A DNA stretch of 64,000 bases from an uncultured Lutibacter sp. (GTDB taxonomy: Bacteria > Bacteroidota > Bacteroidia > Flavobacteriales > Flavobacteriaceae), in assembly GCF_947495725.1 (NCBI RefSeq), contig NZ_CANLZZ010000004.1, forward strand, positions 372,001-436,000, given 5' to 3'. Both the position numbers and the translations under genes were made by a program. Each line of letters starts with the position of its first letter. The first letter of the stretch is position 1. Of this stretch, positions 1 to 8,680 are shown in pieces. The notes beneath the pieces were generated by a model. That model searched no databases and had not been told where the DNA came from. It was given only the letters and a program-made list of their open reading frames with translations.

Positions 1-593
1 ATTGCTTCTAAACAAGAATTTATAAAGTTAGCTCCCATGCTATCAACAGTTTCAAAAGTAACGTGTAGTTGATAATAGTTTTGTAAATCTTTAGTCTTGT
101 CGCGCAACTCAATGTCTAAAATTCCACCTCCTCGCTTACGCATATTTTTGGTGATACTTTCAGTTGCTTTAAGTAAATCTTTCTTTTTTGTATTAAAATA
201 ATTTTGAAGTTCAGCTTTATTACCCTCGAACATAAAATGTACTTGTCCAATTTTAACTGTTGAAATAACTTCAGCTTTAAAACCTCCTCGTGTACTCCAA
301 AATTTAGCTACTAATGAAGCCGCTGCAACTACTGAACTTTCTTCAATAGCCATTGGAATAGTATAATCCACACCGTTTATCAAAAAATTAGGCGCTATTC
401 CAAATGGTAAATAATAGTTAGAAATAGTGTTTTCAATAAAATCATCGTGTAAATCTTGAATAATTTTATTGTCATTCCAATACTGACTTAAAATTTTTCG
501 TGCTTTTTTATCACCTTCAAAAAAATTTTCAATAAGCCAATCTATTTTTTCAATTTTAGTCAACTTTGAAAACCCGTTAATTGTTTTAGACAT
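1..593 (-). CDS. mvaA: Hydroxymethylglutaryl-CoA reductase, class II (partial, C-terminus beyond window)
   Basis: The reading frame starts at an ATG at 593 on the minus strand and runs off the left edge after 197 codons, so only the N-terminal half is visible. The sequence has the class II HMG-CoA reductase signatures: residues 76-93 contain DYTIPMAIEESSVVAAAS, which carries the conserved catalytic-region Glu, and residues 184-189 read DSMGAN. The family interconverts HMG-CoA and mevalonate. In Bacteroidota the usual role is isoprenoid synthesis by the mevalonate pathway, although databases often label this class degradative. There is no signal peptide, as expected for a cytosolic enzyme. It is divergent from the peptidase gene that begins at 742. 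The C-terminal catalytic His lies outside the window and cannot be checked. Confidence 0.88.
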   Translation of the reverse strand, partial: MSKTINGFSKLTKIEKIDWLIENFFEGDKKARKILSQYWNDNKIIQDLHDDFIENTISNYYLPFGIAPNFLINGVDYTIPMAIEESSVVAAASLVAKFWSTRGGFKAEVISTVKIGQVHFMFEGNKAELQNYFNTKKKDLLKATESITKNMRKRGGGILDIELRDKTKDLQNYYQLHVTFETVDSMGANFINSCLEA

Positions 594-741
594 TTTTAAT
601 CTTGAATTTAAAAAAAGCAAAGATACTTGATTAATTAAACATAATTATATATTACCAAATTTGTATTTTTTATGATTTTATTCACCCTTTAATTACCAAA
701 ATTTTCTTAAACTTGGCATTTATTTTTCGAAATTACAATTT

Positions 742-2907
742 ATGAAAAAAATTATTTTTCTTTTTTTTGCTGTAACAACTTTAGTTTCAGCACAAAAAAA
801 AGATATTACCCTAGAAGAAATTTGGAGTGGTGCTTTTAGAACCCAAGGAATGAATGAATTAAACTCCATGAATGGGGATTTCTATAGTCTTCTAAATTTT
901 AATGAAAACACTAAAAGTATAAGTGTTGACAAATATAGTTACAAAACTCTTGAAAAAATTGAAACGGTTGTTGATAGTAAAAATTTATCCGAATTGCGCT
1001 ATTTTGAAACTTATAATTTTAATCAAAATGAAACTAAACTACTTTTAGGTGTAGCTATTGAACCAATTTACAGACATTCAACATTAGGTAATTATTTTGT
1101 GTATGATTTAAATTCTAAAAGTGTAACAATTATTGACGATGAAAAAATTCAAGAACCAATTTTTTCTCCCGATAGTAAAAAAATAGCCTTTGTAAAAAAC
1201 AATAACATCTATATTAAAAATTTAGAAACTAAGGAATTAATTCAGGTTACAACAGACGGTAAAAAAAATAAAATTATAAATGGAATTTGTGATTGGGTTT
1301 ATGAAGAAGAATTTAGTTTTGTAAGAGCCTTTGAATGGAGTAATGATAGTAAACATTTAGCTTTTTTACGTTTTGATGAAACAAAAGTGCCAACATTTTC
1401 AATGGATATTGTTGGAAATAATTTATACCCAACTCAACAGGTTTTTAAATATCCAAAAGCTGGTGAAAAAAATTCTATTGTTACACTTCATATTTACAAT
1501 ACTGCAGTTAACAAGACTTCAAAAGTGGATTTAGGCAGTTACGAATACATACCGCGAATTAAGTGGACAAAAAATACTGAAACATTAAGTGCAATTACCT
1601 TAAACCGTCACCAAAATAGTTTAAATTTATTTTTTATAAATACTTCAACAGGCACAACCAATGTTGTATTAAATGAAACTGATAAAGCCTATGTTGATAT
1701 TCATGACAACTTTACTTTTTTAGAGGACAACAGCTTTATTTGGACAAGCGAAAAAGATGGTTTCAATCATATTTATCATTATTCTAAAGAAGGAACATTA
1801 AAAAATCAGATAACTAAAGGGTTATGGGAAGTAACCGATTTTTATGGCGTTAATGAAAAAAGTAAAACCATTTTTTACCAAAGTACTGAAAATGGCTCCA
1901 TAAACAGAACCGTTTATTCAATTGGTTTTAATGGAAAAAACAAAAAACGTTTAAGTAATGCTTCTGGAACTAATTCTGCTTCATTTAGTAAAAATTTAGA
2001 TTATTTTATCAATACTTTTTCTGATGTTAACACACCTACAATTTACACTTTACACAATAAAAAAGGTGAGCTGTTAAAAGAAGTTTTAAACAACAATCAA
2101 TTAGCCAATAAATTAAAAAACTATAATCTTTCTAAAAAAGAATTCTTTACGATAGAAACTGAAAACGGATCATTTAATTCTTGGATGATAAAACCAGTTA
2201 GTTTTAACTCTAATAATAAATACCCTTTATTAATAACTCAATATTCGGGGCCAGGTTCTCAATCTGTAAGCAATAGTTGGAATGGTTATAATGATTATTG
2301 GTATCACCATCTAGCTCAAAAAGGTTACATTGTAGTTTGTATAGATGTAAGAGGAACTGGTTTTAAAGGTCGTGATTTTAAAAAAGTAACTTATAAAGAA
2401 TTAGGTAAATACGAAGTTCAAGACCAAATTGATTCTGTAAAAAAATTGGCACAATTAGACTACATCGATGAAAATTGTATTGGTATATGGGGTTGGAGTT
2501 ATGGAGGTTTTATGTCTAGCAATTGTTTATTAAAAGGAAAGGATGTATTTAAAATGGCAATTGCCGTTGCACCCGTTACAAGCTGGAGATTTTACGATAG
2601 CGTTTACACAGAACGTTATATGCAAACACCTCAAGAAAACCCTTCTGGATATGATGAAAATTCACCTTTAAACTTTGCTTCTCTATTAGAAGGAAACTTT
2701 TTATTGGTGCACGGAAGTGGAGACGACAATGTTCATATTCAAAATACAATGCGCTTAACAAATGCATTAATTGAAGCTAATAAACCTTTTGAACAGGCTA
2801 TTTATCCAGACAGAACACATGGAATTTACAGAGGTAAAAATACCCGATTACATCTTTATAATAAAATGACTAAATTTATCCAGCAAAATTTAAAAAATAA
2901 AAACTAA
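742..2907 (+). CDS. Secreted dipeptidyl-peptidase IV (S9B prolyl oligopeptidase family)
   Basis: This 721-residue protein begins with a clear signal peptide (MKKIIFLFFAVTTLVSA). Residues about 30-480 form the beta-propeller and the C-terminal part the alpha/beta hydrolase. The catalytic triad is visible: Ser586 in GWSYGG, Asp661 in HGSGDDNVH and His693 in DRTHG. The double-Glu motif that docks the substrate amino terminus is present at 188-189 (DWVYEEE), which identifies the DPP4 subgroup over acylaminoacyl peptidases. The family removes X-Pro dipeptides from the N-termini of peptides, probably in the periplasm or at the cell surface here. Three peptide transporter genes follow on the same strand, the first 49 bases downstream, so the dipeptides released are likely their substrates. 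Confidence 0.93.
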   Translation: MKKIIFLFFAVTTLVSAQKKDITLEEIWSGAFRTQGMNELNSMNGDFYSLLNFNENTKSISVDKYSYKTLEKIETVVDSKNLSELRYFETYNFNQNETKLLLGVAIEPIYRHSTLGNYFVYDLNSKSVTIIDDEKIQEPIFSPDSKKIAFVKNNNIYIKNLETKELIQVTTDGKKNKIINGICDWVYEEEFSFVRAFEWSNDSKHLAFLRFDETKVPTFSMDIVGNNLYPTQQVFKYPKAGEKNSIVTLHIYNTAVNKTSKVDLGSYEYIPRIKWTKNTETLSAITLNRHQNSLNLFFINTSTGTTNVVLNETDKAYVDIHDNFTFLEDNSFIWTSEKDGFNHIYHYSKEGTLKNQITKGLWEVTDFYGVNEKSKTIFYQSTENGSINRTVYSIGFNGKNKKRLSNASGTNSASFSKNLDYFINTFSDVNTPTIYTLHNKKGELLKEVLNNNQLANKLKNYNLSKKEFFTIETENGSFNSWMIKPVSFNSNNKYPLLITQYSGPGSQSVSNSWNGYNDYWYHHLAQKGYIVVCIDVRGTGFKGRDFKKVTYKELGKYEVQDQIDSVKKLAQLDYIDENCIGIWGWSYGGFMSSNCLLKGKDVFKMAIAVAPVTSWRFYDSVYTERYMQTPQENPSGYDENSPLNFASLLEGNFLLVHGSGDDNVHIQNTMRLTNALIEANKPFEQAIYPDRTHGIYRGKNTRLHLYNKMTKFIQQNLKNKN

Positions 2908-2956
2908 GTTTTAAAATTATAAATAACTTTACAACCAACATTAAATTTTAAAAATA

Positions 2957-4450
2957 ATGACTAACGAAACAATAAAAAAAGGACATCCTAAAGCACTCTA
3001 TACACTATTTGCTACAGAAATGTGGGAAAGATTTAGTTATTATGGAATGCGTGCATTGCTTACTTTATATCTTACAGCAGAATTAGCAAATGGCGGATTT
3101 GGATTAAATAGAGAAGAATCTTTAACGTTATATGCAATTTTTACAGGATTAGTTTACTTAACACCTATTCTAGGTGGTTGGGTAGCTGATAATTTTCTTG
3201 GAAAACGAAAAACAGTTTATATTGGAGGGCTTGTAATGGCTGTAGGACAATCCTTATTAGCCGCCAGTGCTTTTTTATCAAGTTCGTTAGACGCCGAAAC
3301 ACGTCTTTTTATATTTAATTTTGGCTTAGGTGTTTTAATTATTGGAAATGGATTCTTTAAACCAAATATTTCAACAATTGTTGGTGATTTTTATGATGAT
3401 AATGACCCAAGAAAAGATTCTGCATTTAATATATTCTATATGGGAATAAATTTGGGGGCTATTTTAGGGCCTTTTATTGCTGGAGCCTTAGGTGAAAATG
3501 TTTCATGGGGATATGGATATTTAGCTGCAAGTATTGGAATGATTGTAGGTGTTCTTTGGTTAAAAATGAGAGAACATTCTCTAGAACAAAAAGGGTTACC
3601 ACCAAATTCACCAGAAGATAAATTTGTTTTAGACGGAAAAGACTGGCGCGATATTGTAATTTATTCCATAGCTTTAGTTTTAACTACATTATTAATCATA
3701 TTTATTTGGGGATTATTACCTGACAATGTTACAAGTATAATAACTTATGTAGGTTTTGCAGTTGGTATTATAGGTTTGGGTTATGTAATTTTTAAAGGTA
3801 CAAATGGATCCTCAGAATGGAGTAGAATGATTGTAATTTTAGTACTTGCCTTTTTTAATATTGCTTTTTGGGCAGGGTTTGAACAGGCTGGTGGTACAAT
3901 GAATTTATTTGCAAAAGAAAACACCGATAGACTTATTTTTGGATGGGATGTCCCAGCTACTTGGTTTCAAAATGTAAACCCTATTGCAATTTTAATTTTC
4001 GCTCCAATATTTTCAGTTATGTGGTTAAAATTGGATGCCATGAAATTCAACCCAAGAACACCAATCAAATTTGCAATTGGATTATTTTTAGGTGCTTTTG
4101 CATTTTGGATAATGACACAAGCAAGTAATGCAGCAGAAGGAGGTACACTTGTTTCTCCTTGGTGGTTAGTTGTAGTTTATGTTGTATTAACATTAGGTGA
4201 ATTAATGTTGTCTCCTATAGGTCTTTCAATGATTACAAAATTAGCTCCTAAGAAATTAGTTTCTGTAGTTATGGGATTATGGATGGCAAGTTTTGCTGCA
4301 GGTAACTATTTAGCCGGGATGCTAGAAAGTATTTTGCATAAATATGATTTTCAATTATACCCTTTTATTACAATGCTAATGCTAGGTTCGGGTATTTGCT
4401 TAGTAGTACTTTCTCCTTTCTTAAACAAGGCAATGAAAGGTATTCACTAA
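2957..4450 (+). CDS. POT/PTR2-family proton-coupled peptide transporter 1
   Basis: This 497-residue inner-membrane protein has about 12-14 hydrophobic segments. Near its N-terminus it carries the POT-family ExxER region (TEMWERFSYYGMRALL, residues about 17-32), which couples proton and peptide binding, and later the conserved FKPNIST and FYMGINLGA segments. POT carriers import di- and tripeptides with protons. The gene lies 49 bases after the dipeptidyl-peptidase gene and is followed by a hairpin terminator at 4484-4515. The first two genes therefore probably form one transcript, and the next transporter probably has its own promoter. Confidence 0.92.
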   Translation: MTNETIKKGHPKALYTLFATEMWERFSYYGMRALLTLYLTAELANGGFGLNREESLTLYAIFTGLVYLTPILGGWVADNFLGKRKTVYIGGLVMAVGQSLLAASAFLSSSLDAETRLFIFNFGLGVLIIGNGFFKPNISTIVGDFYDDNDPRKDSAFNIFYMGINLGAILGPFIAGALGENVSWGYGYLAASIGMIVGVLWLKMREHSLEQKGLPPNSPEDKFVLDGKDWRDIVIYSIALVLTTLLIIFIWGLLPDNVTSIITYVGFAVGIIGLGYVIFKGTNGSSEWSRMIVILVLAFFNIAFWAGFEQAGGTMNLFAKENTDRLIFGWDVPATWFQNVNPIAILIFAPIFSVMWLKLDAMKFNPRTPIKFAIGLFLGAFAFWIMTQASNAAEGGTLVSPWWLVVVYVVLTLGELMLSPIGLSMITKLAPKKLVSVVMGLWMASFAAGNYLAGMLESILHKYDFQLYPFITMLMLGSGICLVVLSPFLNKAMKGIH

Positions 4451-4483
4451 GATATGAAAACAACTAAAATTAAATAATATATT

Positions 4484-4515
4484 AAAAGCTCAGGTATTCA
4501 ATACTTGAGCTTTTT
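4484..4515 (+). terminator. Rho-independent terminator after peptide transporter 1
   Basis: An inverted repeat of about 15 bp (AAAAGCTCAGGTATT paired with AATACTTGAGCTTTT, one G-T wobble) has a very small loop and is followed by a short T run. It lies between two plus-strand transporter genes. Confidence 0.75.
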
Positions 4516-4550
4516 AGATAATATAGTTCCATTTTAAAAAATTAAAAATA

Positions 4551-6035
4551 ATGAGTACAGAAAAACAAGATTTAGGTTTTATTGGGTTGTTGAAATCGTT
4601 CACTCAACCTTTTTGGATTGCAAGTGCAATGGAATTATTTGAACGTTGGGCTTGGTATGGTTTATTTGCTGTTTTAGCATTATATTTAACCGGTTCAACT
4701 GATGAAGGCGCTTTAGGTTTTACTCATATCGAAAGGGGTGAAATTATGTCTTATGTAACCTTTATTTTATATTTACTACCCATTATTACAGGAGCAATTT
4801 CTGATAAAATTGGCTATAAGCTATCTCTAATTATTGCTTATCTATTACTAGGTATAGGTTATTATTTTATGGGAGAAGTTACTTCTTACTCCTCTGTTTT
4901 TTTGCTGTTTTTAATTGTTGCTGTTGGTGCAGCAATGTTTAAACCTGTTGCTTCAGCTATTGTAACCAAATCTACAGATGAACGAAATTCATCTTTTGGC
5001 TTTGGAGTGTTTTATATGATGGTAAATATTGGAGGTTTTTTTGGACCTCTGTTTTCTGCAAAATTAAGAGATCAATATGGTTGGAAAATTGTATTTATTA
5101 TGGCTGCTGTGGCAATTGCTATAAACTTAATAATTGTAGTTTTCTTTTTCAAAGAACCAAACAGAGAGAAAAATGAAGATTCATTAGGCGAAACTATTAT
5201 TAAGTCATTAAAAAATATTTTAGAAGCTCTGTCGGATATGAAATTGACCTTGTTGCTTATTATAATGGTTGGGTTTTGGTTAATGTTTAATCAATTGTTT
5301 TACACGTTGCCTGTATTTATTGAAGAATGGGTAAATACAAAACCTCTTTACGATACCTTATCGAACTATACACCTTGGATTGCTGAATTTTTCAAAAATA
5401 AACACGGAGGAATTAACCCTGAAATGGTGGTAAATCTTGATGCGTTTTTTATCGTTATTTTACAAATGATTGTTTCGACAATAATATTAAAATGGAAACC
5501 AATTAACGCTATGATGACTGGGATTTTTATTGCAGTTATTGGTATTGCCTTATCTTTTTACACATCAAATGTATTCTTTACAATATTTGGTATTTTAATT
5601 TTTGCAATTGGAGAAATGACTTCCAATCCAAAATTTTCTGATTATATAGCTAAAATTTCACCTAAAGGAAAAGAAGCTCTATACATGGGGACTTATTTTT
5701 TACCTATTGCCTTTGCAAACCTACTAACCAAATGGATTACAGGAGATTTATATCAAAATCTGTCCGATAAAGTTAGTTTAATAAGAAGAGAATTGACTTC
5801 AAAAAATATTGAATTACCAGAAATTAGTGAAGCATATACAAAAAATCAGTTTTACCAAGAAGCTGCATCTAAATTACAAATGAGCCAGGATCAAATGACA
5901 AATCATATTTGGGAAATGTATCATCCTGGTAATATTTGGTATGTTATTGCTGCTATAGGATTATCAACAATTATTGGGCTAGTTATTTATGATTATGTTA
6001 TTAAAAAACAGTTAAAAAAAGCTGGATCAAACTAA
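4551..6035 (+). CDS. POT-family transporter 2 (divergent MFS peptide carrier)
   Basis: This 494-residue polytopic membrane protein belongs to the POT/MFS superfamily but is the least typical of the three. The N-terminal motif reads AMELFERWAWYG in place of the TEMWERFSFYGMRALL-type sequence of its neighbours, although the ExxER-like acid and basic residues remain. MFKPVAS and FYMMVNIGGFFGP correspond to the FKPN and FYMGINLGA blocks. It is probably a proton-coupled peptide or related oligomer importer with a different substrate preference. The next gene starts 10 bases after its stop, so the two are probably co-transcribed. Confidence 0.82.
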   Translation: MSTEKQDLGFIGLLKSFTQPFWIASAMELFERWAWYGLFAVLALYLTGSTDEGALGFTHIERGEIMSYVTFILYLLPIITGAISDKIGYKLSLIIAYLLLGIGYYFMGEVTSYSSVFLLFLIVAVGAAMFKPVASAIVTKSTDERNSSFGFGVFYMMVNIGGFFGPLFSAKLRDQYGWKIVFIMAAVAIAINLIIVVFFFKEPNREKNEDSLGETIIKSLKNILEALSDMKLTLLLIIMVGFWLMFNQLFYTLPVFIEEWVNTKPLYDTLSNYTPWIAEFFKNKHGGINPEMVVNLDAFFIVILQMIVSTIILKWKPINAMMTGIFIAVIGIALSFYTSNVFFTIFGILIFAIGEMTSNPKFSDYIAKISPKGKEALYMGTYFLPIAFANLLTKWITGDLYQNLSDKVSLIRRELTSKNIELPEISEAYTKNQFYQEAASKLQMSQDQMTNHIWEMYHPGNIWYVIAAIGLSTIIGLVIYDYVIKKQLKKAGSN

Positions 6036-6045
6036 TATTTTTAAA

Positions 6046-8055
6046 ATGAGTAAAAATCATAACGAATTTTTCGAGACACAAGTTTTAGGGCATCCATCAG
6101 GGCTTTTTGTTTTATTTTTCACTGAAATGTGGGAGCGCTTTTCATTCTATGGAATGAGAGCCTTATTAGTATTATTTTTAGTTAGTTCTTTAGGAATTGG
6201 TGGTTGGGATTGGCCTCGTGAAAACGCATTAGCACTCTATGGTACATATTTAGCGCTGCTATATTTAACACCAATTATTGGTGGAACACTCGCAGACAAA
6301 TATCTAGGTAATAGAAAAGCTATTATTATTGGAGCTTTAATAATGACTTTTGGTCACGCTAGCATGGCTATAGAAACTCCTTTTTTCTTGTATTTAGGAT
6401 TACTTTTATTAGTACTTGGAACTGGTTTTTTTAAACCAAACATGAGTTCATTCATTTCAATTTTATATAAAGATTTTCCTGAAAAGAAAGATGGTGCTTA
6501 CACTATTTTTTATATGGGTGTAAATGCAGGAGCTTTTCTTGGAATTATGCTTTGTGGTTATTTAGGAGAAATTTTAGGATGGAGCTGGGGTTTTGGTTTA
6601 GCTGGTATTTTTATGTTGCTTGGTTTATTACAATTTACATTAGCTCAAGGAATATTTGGTGATGCCGGAAGCAAACCCAATAAGGTAAATAAAACTATTG
6701 AAACTGATGACCACACTGAAATTGAAGATAAATTAAATCCATTTAAACTTATTGATAAAGTTTTAATTGCAATAATTGCCACGTTAGGTTTAATTTGGGT
6801 TATAAATGATCCTTTATCAAAAATTGGAAGTGTTAATTTTTTAGAGTTTGGAGGAGTTGACTATTCCGGACAAACTATTTCAATAACATTGCTATTATTT
6901 TTATATTTAATAGGATCAAGAATTGTAAGATATAGTAAAATTACCCGTGATAAAATGATTGCAGTTGTAATTATTGCTTTCTTTATTATTTTCTTTTGGG
7001 CATCTTTTGAGCAAGCTGGAGGTTCTATGAGTATTTTTGCTAAAGATTATACAAGTAGAATATTATCGGGAAATTCGGCTCTTATTTTTAATATTGTAGA
7101 TGTAATTATTACTGTAGTTCCAATTGCATTAATTACTTGGGTGCTTTTCTTACTATTTCGTCAAACCTTTAAAAAGTACCTTGTATCTAATTTAATTTTA
7201 GGATTTAGCTTTGTATTAATATGGGCAATTGTAGGTTGGAAAATTTATAATAACTTCAACACTTATTCTTACGAAATTAGCTACCCTAGTTATAAAATGG
7301 CTGAAACTGATAAAAAACCTGTTATTATTACAGAAAACACTACGGTTCCTAAAAATGCCATTGTAAGTAATTCTATTGCAGTTGTTCGTTCTTCTTCTGA
7401 ATTTAAAACAGATGCAGAAATATCAATTATTGATATTGATAAAAAAGGTGTTAATTTTAAATACCTTTCAGAAGAGCAAGCTAATGCAATTCCAACAACA
7501 ATTAAGGCTTCTGTTATACGGAAAAAAGACAACGAAATTCAGATTCCAGCTACCTGGTTTTTAATTTTAAATTCATTATTTATAATTGCTTTCGCTCCAT
7601 TGTTTTCTAAATGGTGGGAAAGTAAGTACAACCCTGCTCCTGCATCAAAATATGCTATTGGACTATTCTTTTTAGGAATAGGTTTTGCATTTTTAGCTTA
7701 CGGAGCAAATGGAATTCCTCAGGGAGCAAAAACAGCTTCCGTAAGTATGGTTTGGCTTGTTTTGGCTTATTTATTTCATACTTTGGGCGAATTGTGCGTT
7801 TCACCGGTTGGACTTTCATATGTTAGTAAATTAGTTCCACCTCGTATGATTGCATTTATGTTTGGAGTTTGGTATTTGGCATTAGCAATTGGTAATAAAG
7901 CTTCAGGAAAAATGGGAGCAATGATTGATGATGTTACAACTAAATATGATATTTCTACGTTCTTCTTAATTTTCACTTTTGTGCCAATTGTTATTGGTGG
8001 AATTGCTTTGTTATTAAGTCCGGTTTTAAAGAAATTAATGCACGGTGTAAAATAA
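6046..8055 (+). CDS. POT-family peptide transporter 3, with enlarged internal loop
   Basis: This 669-residue membrane protein carries the typical POT blocks: TEMWERFSFYGMRALL near residue 27, GTGFFKPNMSS and FYMGVNAGAFLG. It is about 170 residues longer than transporter 1. The extra length includes a hydrophilic stretch at about residues 415-500, between two membrane segments, which is rich in acidic and Lys residues and is probably a periplasmic or cytoplasmic insertion. This layout is seen in Bacteroidota POT proteins. It is likely a di/tripeptide:proton symporter and lies 10 bases after transporter 2. Confidence 0.9.
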   Translation: MSKNHNEFFETQVLGHPSGLFVLFFTEMWERFSFYGMRALLVLFLVSSLGIGGWDWPRENALALYGTYLALLYLTPIIGGTLADKYLGNRKAIIIGALIMTFGHASMAIETPFFLYLGLLLLVLGTGFFKPNMSSFISILYKDFPEKKDGAYTIFYMGVNAGAFLGIMLCGYLGEILGWSWGFGLAGIFMLLGLLQFTLAQGIFGDAGSKPNKVNKTIETDDHTEIEDKLNPFKLIDKVLIAIIATLGLIWVINDPLSKIGSVNFLEFGGVDYSGQTISITLLLFLYLIGSRIVRYSKITRDKMIAVVIIAFFIIFFWASFEQAGGSMSIFAKDYTSRILSGNSALIFNIVDVIITVVPIALITWVLFLLFRQTFKKYLVSNLILGFSFVLIWAIVGWKIYNNFNTYSYEISYPSYKMAETDKKPVIITENTTVPKNAIVSNSIAVVRSSSEFKTDAEISIIDIDKKGVNFKYLSEEQANAIPTTIKASVIRKKDNEIQIPATWFLILNSLFIIAFAPLFSKWWESKYNPAPASKYAIGLFFLGIGFAFLAYGANGIPQGAKTASVSMVWLVLAYLFHTLGELCVSPVGLSYVSKLVPPRMIAFMFGVWYLALAIGNKASGKMGAMIDDVTTKYDISTFFLIFTFVPIVIGGIALLLSPVLKKLMHGVK

Positions 8056-8071
8056 ATTTAAAGAATAATTG

Positions 8072-8079
8072 TAATTTTG
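8072..8079 (+). promoter_or_regulatory. Candidate Bacteroidota -7 promoter element for the thioredoxin-like gene
   Basis: TAATTTTG fits the TAnnTTTG -7 consensus of the Bacteroidota primary sigma factor and lies 52 bases before the ATG at 8131. No clear -33 TTTG is visible. It overlaps an upstream TTG in the same frame, which argues against that TTG being the translation start. Confidence 0.45.
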
Positions 8080-8130
8080 GCAACGTTTTTGCGTCAAAGC
8101 AAACGATACAATATAAAACTACTGATTAAA

Positions 8131-8670
8131 ATGAAAAAAATAATATTACTTACAATTACATTATTTAGCTTAACAGTTTCTGCTCAAAAAATTAACTGGA
8201 TGAGTTTTGAAGAGGCTATAATGGCTCAAAAAGAAACGCCTAAAAAAATATTTGTTGATGCATATACCGTTTGGTGTGGCCCATGTAAAATGCTTGATAA
8301 AAACACTTTTCAAAATAAAGATGTTGTAAAATATGTAAACGAAAACTACTATGCCGTTAAGTTTAATGCGGAAGGAAACGAAACAATTAATTTTAAAGGA
8401 AATACGTTTACAAATCCAAATTTTAACCCAAAAAGTTCAGGAAGAAATAGCCCACATGAGTTATCGAACCATTTTAGTATTAGAGCATATCCAACTTTGC
8501 TTTTCTTAGATGAGGACGCAAATTTTATCACTCCATTGCCTGGATATAAAACTCCAAAACAATTGGAACTATATTTAAAATTGTTTAAAACGGATGATTA
8601 TAAAAAAATTACAGCTCAAGGTGATTGGGAAAACTATCAAGAAAATTTCACTTATGAGTTTAACGATTAA
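8131..8670 (+). CDS. Secreted thioredoxin-fold protein with CGPC motif
   Basis: The frame is open from a TTG at 8077, but the ATG at 8131 is preferred because it is followed at once by a signal peptide (MKKIILLTITLFSLTVSAQ) and because a -7 promoter element overlaps the TTG. The resulting protein has 179 residues. The redox motif WCGPC is at residues 48-52 (Cys49 and Cys52), and a cis-Pro segment follows (AYPTLLFLDE). The fold and export suggest a periplasmic thiol-disulfide reductase or oxidoreductase. The natural substrate cannot be told from the sequence. The gene converges on comEC, and the two share a terminator hairpin. Confidence 0.85.
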   Translation: MKKIILLTITLFSLTVSAQKINWMSFEEAIMAQKETPKKIFVDAYTVWCGPCKMLDKNTFQNKDVVKYVNENYYAVKFNAEGNETINFKGNTFTNPNFNPKSSGRNSPHELSNHFSIRAYPTLLFLDEDANFITPLPGYKTPKQLELYLKLFKTDDYKKITAQGDWENYQENFTYEFND

Positions 8671-8680
8671 TATTATTTAA

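Noticed and set aside
8077..8130. Extended N-terminus of the thioredoxin-like protein from a TTG codon
   Set aside because: The TTG is part of a TAnnTTTG promoter element, and the signal peptide starts at the ATG at 8131.
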